This document shows, one piece after another, positions 6,118-9,103 of a stretch of DNA of 9,103 nucleotides. This DNA is from Clostridia bacterium (GTDB taxonomy: Bacteria > Bacillota > Clostridia > Lachnospirales > CAG-274): positions 1 to 9,103 of the forward strand of contig JAUNPM010000053.1 in the NCBI GenBank assembly GCA_030536675.1, in the 5' to 3' direction. The notes below the pieces were generated by a model that worked only from the letters and a program-made list of their open reading frames with translations, was not told where the DNA came from and did not search any database. Numbering within the stretch: the stretch's first letter is position 1; the number at the start of each line of letters is the position of its first letter. The position numbers and the translations under genes were made by a program.

Positions 6118-6123
6118 TAGGTT

Positions 6124-6250
6124 ATGTCTGAAAATTGCCTTAAGGTATATAATAAGGCGGAGCATTAATAAAAATTAAACGGTGTGTGATAAAATGATTT
6201 TCGGACAGCCTTGAGAAATGATCTAAAATAAAAAAACTGAGGTTGATAAT
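6124..6250 (+). promoter_or_regulatory. Structured hflX leader, possible translational attenuator
   Basis: Between the promoter and hflX, three pairings are visible. An outer 11-bp stem joins TGTCTGAAAAT (6125-6135) to ATTTTCGGACA (6197-6207), with one G-U pair. Inside it a 6-bp hairpin joins GCCTTA (6137-6142) to TAAGGC (6153-6158). CAGCCTT (6206-6212) can pair over all seven positions, two of them G-U, with GAGGTTG (6239-6245), which contains the hflX SD. Two tiny ORFs lie here: 6124-6168 (14 codons, ATG to TAA) and 6194-6214 (MIFGQP), with a weak GGTG SD. The last sense codons of the second overlap the anti-SD segment. I recognise no known riboswitch class. The structure is a hand reading, not a computed fold. 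Confidence 0.35.
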
Positions 6251-7513
6251 ATGCTGTATGAAACAGAAAAGGAAACAGAAAGAGTTATACTTGTAGGCGT
6301 AGATACAGGGGACGGTGAATTTGACACCGAAAGCTGCCTTGATGAGCTTGGAGAGCTGGCAAAAACCGCTGGTGCGGAGGTTGCAGGCAGGCTTATACAA
6401 AAAAGAGAGGCAATAAACAGGGCGACTTATTTGGGAAAAGGAAAAATTGAGGAGCTTAAAAATTATATTGATATGGTTGATGCCACGGGTATCATATGCG
6501 ACGATGAATTAAGTCAAAATCAAATCAGAAATCTTGAAAATGCTCTCGACACAAAGGTTATGGACAGGACGCTTGTTATACTTGACATTTTTGCAGGGAG
6601 AGCAAGCTCTGCGGAAGGCAAGGTACAGGTGGAGCTTGCACAGCTTAAGTATAAATTGGCTCATCTTACGGGAAGAGGAAAGGAAATGTCACGTCTTGGC
6701 GGCGGCATAGGCACAAGAGGACCGGGAGAAAAGAAGCTGGAAACGGACAGAAGAAATATTGCGGACAGAATATCAGACCTTAATAGAGAGCTTAAGGAGA
6801 TCGAAAGACACAGAAGCGTTTTAAGAGAAAAAAGAACCGAAACGGGAGTGCCCGTTATTGCCCTTGTGGGATATACAAATGCAGGGAAATCCACTCTTCT
6901 TAATACTCTGACGGGTGCGGGAGTTCTTGCGGAGGATAAGCTGTTTGCGACTCTTGACACAACAACAAGAGCTGTTGAAACTGAAAGCGGCGCCAAGTAT
7001 CTTTTTACGGATACCGTAGGCTTTATTCAAAAGCTGCCTCATAATCTTATAAAGGCATTTAGGGCTACTCTTGAAGAGGCTAAATATGCCGATATATTGG
7101 TACACGTTGTTGATGCGTCAAATAAAAAAAGAAATGAACAAATGAATACTGTGTACAGAACACTTAAGGAGCTTGGAGCCAATAACAAGCCTGTTGTGAC
7201 AGTGTATAACAAGATAGACAGGGAAGAGGTGGAAAAGCCTCTTTTTAAGGATAAAATGGCTTTGGAAACAATATCCATATCAGCTAAAAAGGGCATAAAC
7301 ACAGATATGCTTATTGAAAAGACCGAGGAAATAATAAAGTCCTTCAAAAAAAGCATTAAGGTCGTTATTCCATATGATATGGGGCAGCTTTTGTCAATTA
7401 TACACGGAAACTGTGAAATTACAAAAAGTGAAAACAGGGCAGAGGGCTATTATTTTGAGCTGTATGCAGACGAGGAAACGGAAAACAGACTTAAAAAATA
7501 TATTGTAAAATAA
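6251..7513 (+). CDS. hflX: HflX, ribosome-associated GTPase
   Basis: HflX binds the 50S subunit. In several bacteria it splits stalled or hibernating ribosomes under stress and can protect against ribosome-targeting antibiotics. The 420 aa are a usual length. The N-terminal HflX domain (about 10-190) includes GKGKIEELK (62-70), the Gly-rich SRLGGGIGTRGPGE (147-160) and a helical, charged stretch at about 165-195. The G domain follows: G1 GYTNAGKST (207-215), G2 LDTTTR (235-240), G3 DTVGF (254-258), G4 NKID (320-323) and G5 SAKKG (344-348). A short C-terminal domain ends the protein. All nucleotide-binding residues are intact. Start: ATG with SD GAGGT (6239-6243), 7 nt away. miaB follows in the same direction with no terminator between. 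It is probably expressed from the promoter at 6089-6117, with possible leader control. Confidence 0.95.
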   Translation: MLYETEKETERVILVGVDTGDGEFDTESCLDELGELAKTAGAEVAGRLIQKREAINRATYLGKGKIEELKNYIDMVDATGIICDDELSQNQIRNLENALDTKVMDRTLVILDIFAGRASSAEGKVQVELAQLKYKLAHLTGRGKEMSRLGGGIGTRGPGEKKLETDRRNIADRISDLNRELKEIERHRSVLREKRTETGVPVIALVGYTNAGKSTLLNTLTGAGVLAEDKLFATLDTTTRAVETESGAKYLFTDTVGFIQKLPHNLIKAFRATLEEAKYADILVHVVDASNKKRNEQMNTVYRTLKELGANNKPVVTVYNKIDREEVEKPLFKDKMALETISISAKKGINTDMLIEKTEEIIKSFKKSIKVVIPYDMGQLLSIIHGNCEITKSENRAEGYYFELYADEETENRLKKYIVK

Positions 7514-7533
7514 AAGCAAATTGAAAAACAAAC

Positions 7534-7541
7534 AGGAAGGA
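7534..7541 (+). promoter_or_regulatory. Ribosome binding site deciding the miaB start
   Basis: AGGAAGGA lies 9 nt before the ATG at 7551. The in-frame TTG at 7521 has no SD (only an A-rich stretch upstream), so the ten-residue longer reading is rejected. Confidence 0.7.
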
Positions 7542-7550
7542 AATATTAAA

Positions 7551-8996
7551 ATGTTTGAGGTTGATTTAGATAATATAAATACAAGCAGTGTGCCGCCTTT
7601 GGATAAAAACGAAAGGCAGTATTACTATATGGCTAAGGTAAGAGATATTATAAGGGAAAAATCACGGGAAAGAGGAAAGCCCTTTACTTTCTTTATACAG
7701 ACCTTCGGCTGTCAGATGAATGCCCACGATTCCGAAAAATTAAGGGGTATGTTAAGAGAAATGGATTATGAAGAAGCAGAGGAAGAAAAAAATGCGGATT
7801 TTGTAATATACAACACCTGCTGTGTGAGAGAAAATGCGGAAAACAAGGTTTACGGAAACTTGGGCTATTTAAAGCACAGTAAAAGAGAAAATCCCCATAT
7901 GAAAATTGCTCTTTGCGGCTGTATGATGCAGCAGGACACTGTTTTGCAGACCATAAGACAGAAATACAAGCACGTTGACATTGTGTTCGGTACCTTTAAT
8001 TTATATAAGCTTGCCGAGCTTATGTATACAAATTTTGAAACGGAGGCTCCCGTTTTTGACATATGGAAGGAGCACGGTGATATAGTTGAGGATCTGCCTA
8101 CAATAAGGCATTTTAAATATAAGGCAAGCGTAAACATTATGTTTGGCTGTAATAACTTCTGTTCATACTGTATTGTGCCTTATGTAAGGGGAAGAGAAAG
8201 AAGCAGATGCTCCGCAGACATTATAAATGAAATAAAGGCCCTTGCAGCTGACGGCGTAAAGGAAGTAACTCTGCTTGGACAAAATGTAAACAGCTACGGA
8301 AGGGGACTTGAAGAGGAAATTACATTTGCCAAGCTCTTGAGAATGGTAAATGAGGTGGAGGGCATTGAAAGAATAAGATTTATGACCTCACACCCTAAGG
8401 ATCTGAGTGATGAGCTTATATATGCTATGAGGGACTGTGAAAAGGTATGCAAGCATATCCATTTGCCTGTTCAGGCGGGAAATGACGAAATACTTAGAGT
8501 GATGAACAGAAAGTACACAAAACAACATTATCTGGGGCTTGTGGAAAAAATAAGAAAAGAAATACCCGATATTGCTATTACAACGGATATTATGGTAGGC
8601 TTCCCCGGCGAAACCAAGGAGTGCGTTGAGGATACAATAGACGTTATCAAAAAGGCAAGATTTAACGGAGCCTTTACATTTATATATTCAAAGAGAACGG
8701 GAACTCCTGCTGCCGTTATGGAAAATCAAATTCCCGAGGATCAGGTCAAAAAGAACTTTAACAGGGTCCTTGAGGCTCTTAATCCTATTATATATGAGCT
8801 GAACTGCAAAAAGGTAGGCAAGGTGTATAAGGTTATGGCTGATGATGTAAGCACATCAGATGAAAGCTACATTACGGGCAGACTTGAGGATAACTCTCTT
8901 GTGCATTTTAAAGGGGACAGGTCTATGATAGGTGATATATTTGATGTTAAAATTACGGACTGTAAAACCTTCTATCTTATAGGAGAAAAGGTGTAA
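7551..8996 (+). CDS. miaB: MiaB, tRNA-2-methylthio-N6-dimethylallyladenosine synthase
   Basis: MiaB is a radical-SAM methylthiotransferase. It converts i6A37 to ms2i6A37 in tRNAs reading UNN codons, using two [4Fe-4S] clusters. From ATG at 7551 the protein has 481 aa. After a 40-residue N-terminal extension of the kind seen in clostridial MiaB come the methylthiotransferase N-domain cysteines: C54 (TFGCQMN), C90 (YNTCCVRENA) and C124 (LCGCMMQ). The radical-SAM CxxxCxxC is C200-C204-C207 in FGCNNFCSYCIVPYVRGRE. LLGQNVNSYG (241-250) and HLPVQAGND (304-312) are family hallmarks. A TRAM domain, for tRNA binding, covers about 417-481. TFGCQMN and the VRENAENKV pattern favour MiaB over the relatives MtaB and RimO. 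It lies 37 bp after hflX in one operon. Its stop overlaps the next start by one base (TAATG). Confidence 0.95.
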   Translation: MFEVDLDNINTSSVPPLDKNERQYYYMAKVRDIIREKSRERGKPFTFFIQTFGCQMNAHDSEKLRGMLREMDYEEAEEEKNADFVIYNTCCVRENAENKVYGNLGYLKHSKRENPHMKIALCGCMMQQDTVLQTIRQKYKHVDIVFGTFNLYKLAELMYTNFETEAPVFDIWKEHGDIVEDLPTIRHFKYKASVNIMFGCNNFCSYCIVPYVRGRERSRCSADIINEIKALAADGVKEVTLLGQNVNSYGRGLEEEITFAKLLRMVNEVEGIERIRFMTSHPKDLSDELIYAMRDCEKVCKHIHLPVQAGNDEILRVMNRKYTKQHYLGLVEKIRKEIPDIAITTDIMVGFPGETKECVEDTIDVIKKARFNGAFTFIYSKRTGTPAAVMENQIPEDQVKKNFNRVLEALNPIIYELNCKKVGKVYKVMADDVSTSDESYITGRLEDNSLVHFKGDRSMIGDIFDVKITDCKTFYLIGEKV

Positions 8997-9103
8997 TGTT
9001 TGTTATAGACAGAATTGAAGAGGGAATGGCTGTTATATTAAATGACAGCAAAATTTATGAAAAGGTAAGCAGAGAGGCTATGGAGGGAAATGCAAGAGAA
9101 GGG
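8996..9103 (+). CDS. DUF3006-family small protein, N-terminal 36 residues (runs off right edge)
   Basis: The ATG at 8996 shares its A with the miaB TAA, so translation is likely coupled. An AGGAG at 8981-8985 inside miaB lies 10 nt upstream. The visible part begins MFVIDRIEEGMAVILND, which matches the opening of DUF3006 proteins (I-DRIE-G-AVLE). These are small proteins of about 70-80 aa with no known function, often found beside ComEC-like or metallo-beta-lactamase-fold genes. The usual continuation, a short acidic and Gly-containing segment, begins at NAREG before the edge. The assignment rests on a short stretch and is a family resemblance only. Confidence 0.65.
   Translation, partial: MFVIDRIEEGMAVILNDSKIYEKVSREAMEGNAREG

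Noticed and set aside
5996..6120. Riboswitch upstream of the ECF S component
   Set aside because: The predicted leader is about 20 nt; no room for an FMN, TPP or similar aptamer.
7521..7550. TTG start of miaB at 7521
   Set aside because: No SD before it; AGGAAGGA precedes the ATG at 7551.

Overview
The window looks like chromosomal DNA from an endospore-lineage, low-GC Firmicute of the class Clostridia, plausibly a Lachnospirales relative; the exact taxon cannot be fixed from sequence alone. Support comes from the spoIVB-spo0A gene pair, the AT-rich intergenic DNA, the strong Shine-Dalgarno (SD) sequences and the TGn-extended sigma-A promoters. I see no mobile element, CRISPR array, rRNA or tRNA. 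All complete genes read open without frameshifts.

Layout. Positions 1-594 (minus) hold the N-terminal half of hisZ, the regulatory subunit of ATP phosphoribosyltransferase, running off the left edge. A 343-bp gap follows with the hisZ promoter and a long-loop terminator. Positions 938-3022 (minus) are spoIVB then spo0A, the classical sporulation pair: a PDZ-containing S55 serine peptidase and the master sporulation regulator. Spo0A has a well-kept DNA-binding domain, but its receiver domain has lost several signature residues. Divergent from spoIVB is hisC (3199-4257, plus), a single-gene unit with its own promoter. A perfect 16-bp two-way hairpin terminator separates it from the convergent minus-strand pair at 4310-5980: an ECF-transporter S component followed by an M29 metallo-aminopeptidase.

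From 6089 to the right edge is a plus-strand unit: a canonical promoter, a leader of about 127 nt with possible regulatory structure and tiny ORFs, hflX (ribosome-associated GTPase), miaB (tRNA 2-methylthiolation) and the start of a DUF3006 gene overlapping the miaB stop. hflX and miaB both act on the translation apparatus. hisZ and hisC serve histidine synthesis but lie in separate transcription units with the sporulation pair between them.

Three annotated starts differ from the longest ORFs because of SD placement: spoIVB (ATG at 3022), the ECF S component (ATG at 5980) and miaB (ATG at 7551). I found no clear new multi-gene system. The two observations most worth checking are the degenerate Spo0A receiver and the hflX leader, in which a short ORF overlaps a segment able to pair with the hflX SD.
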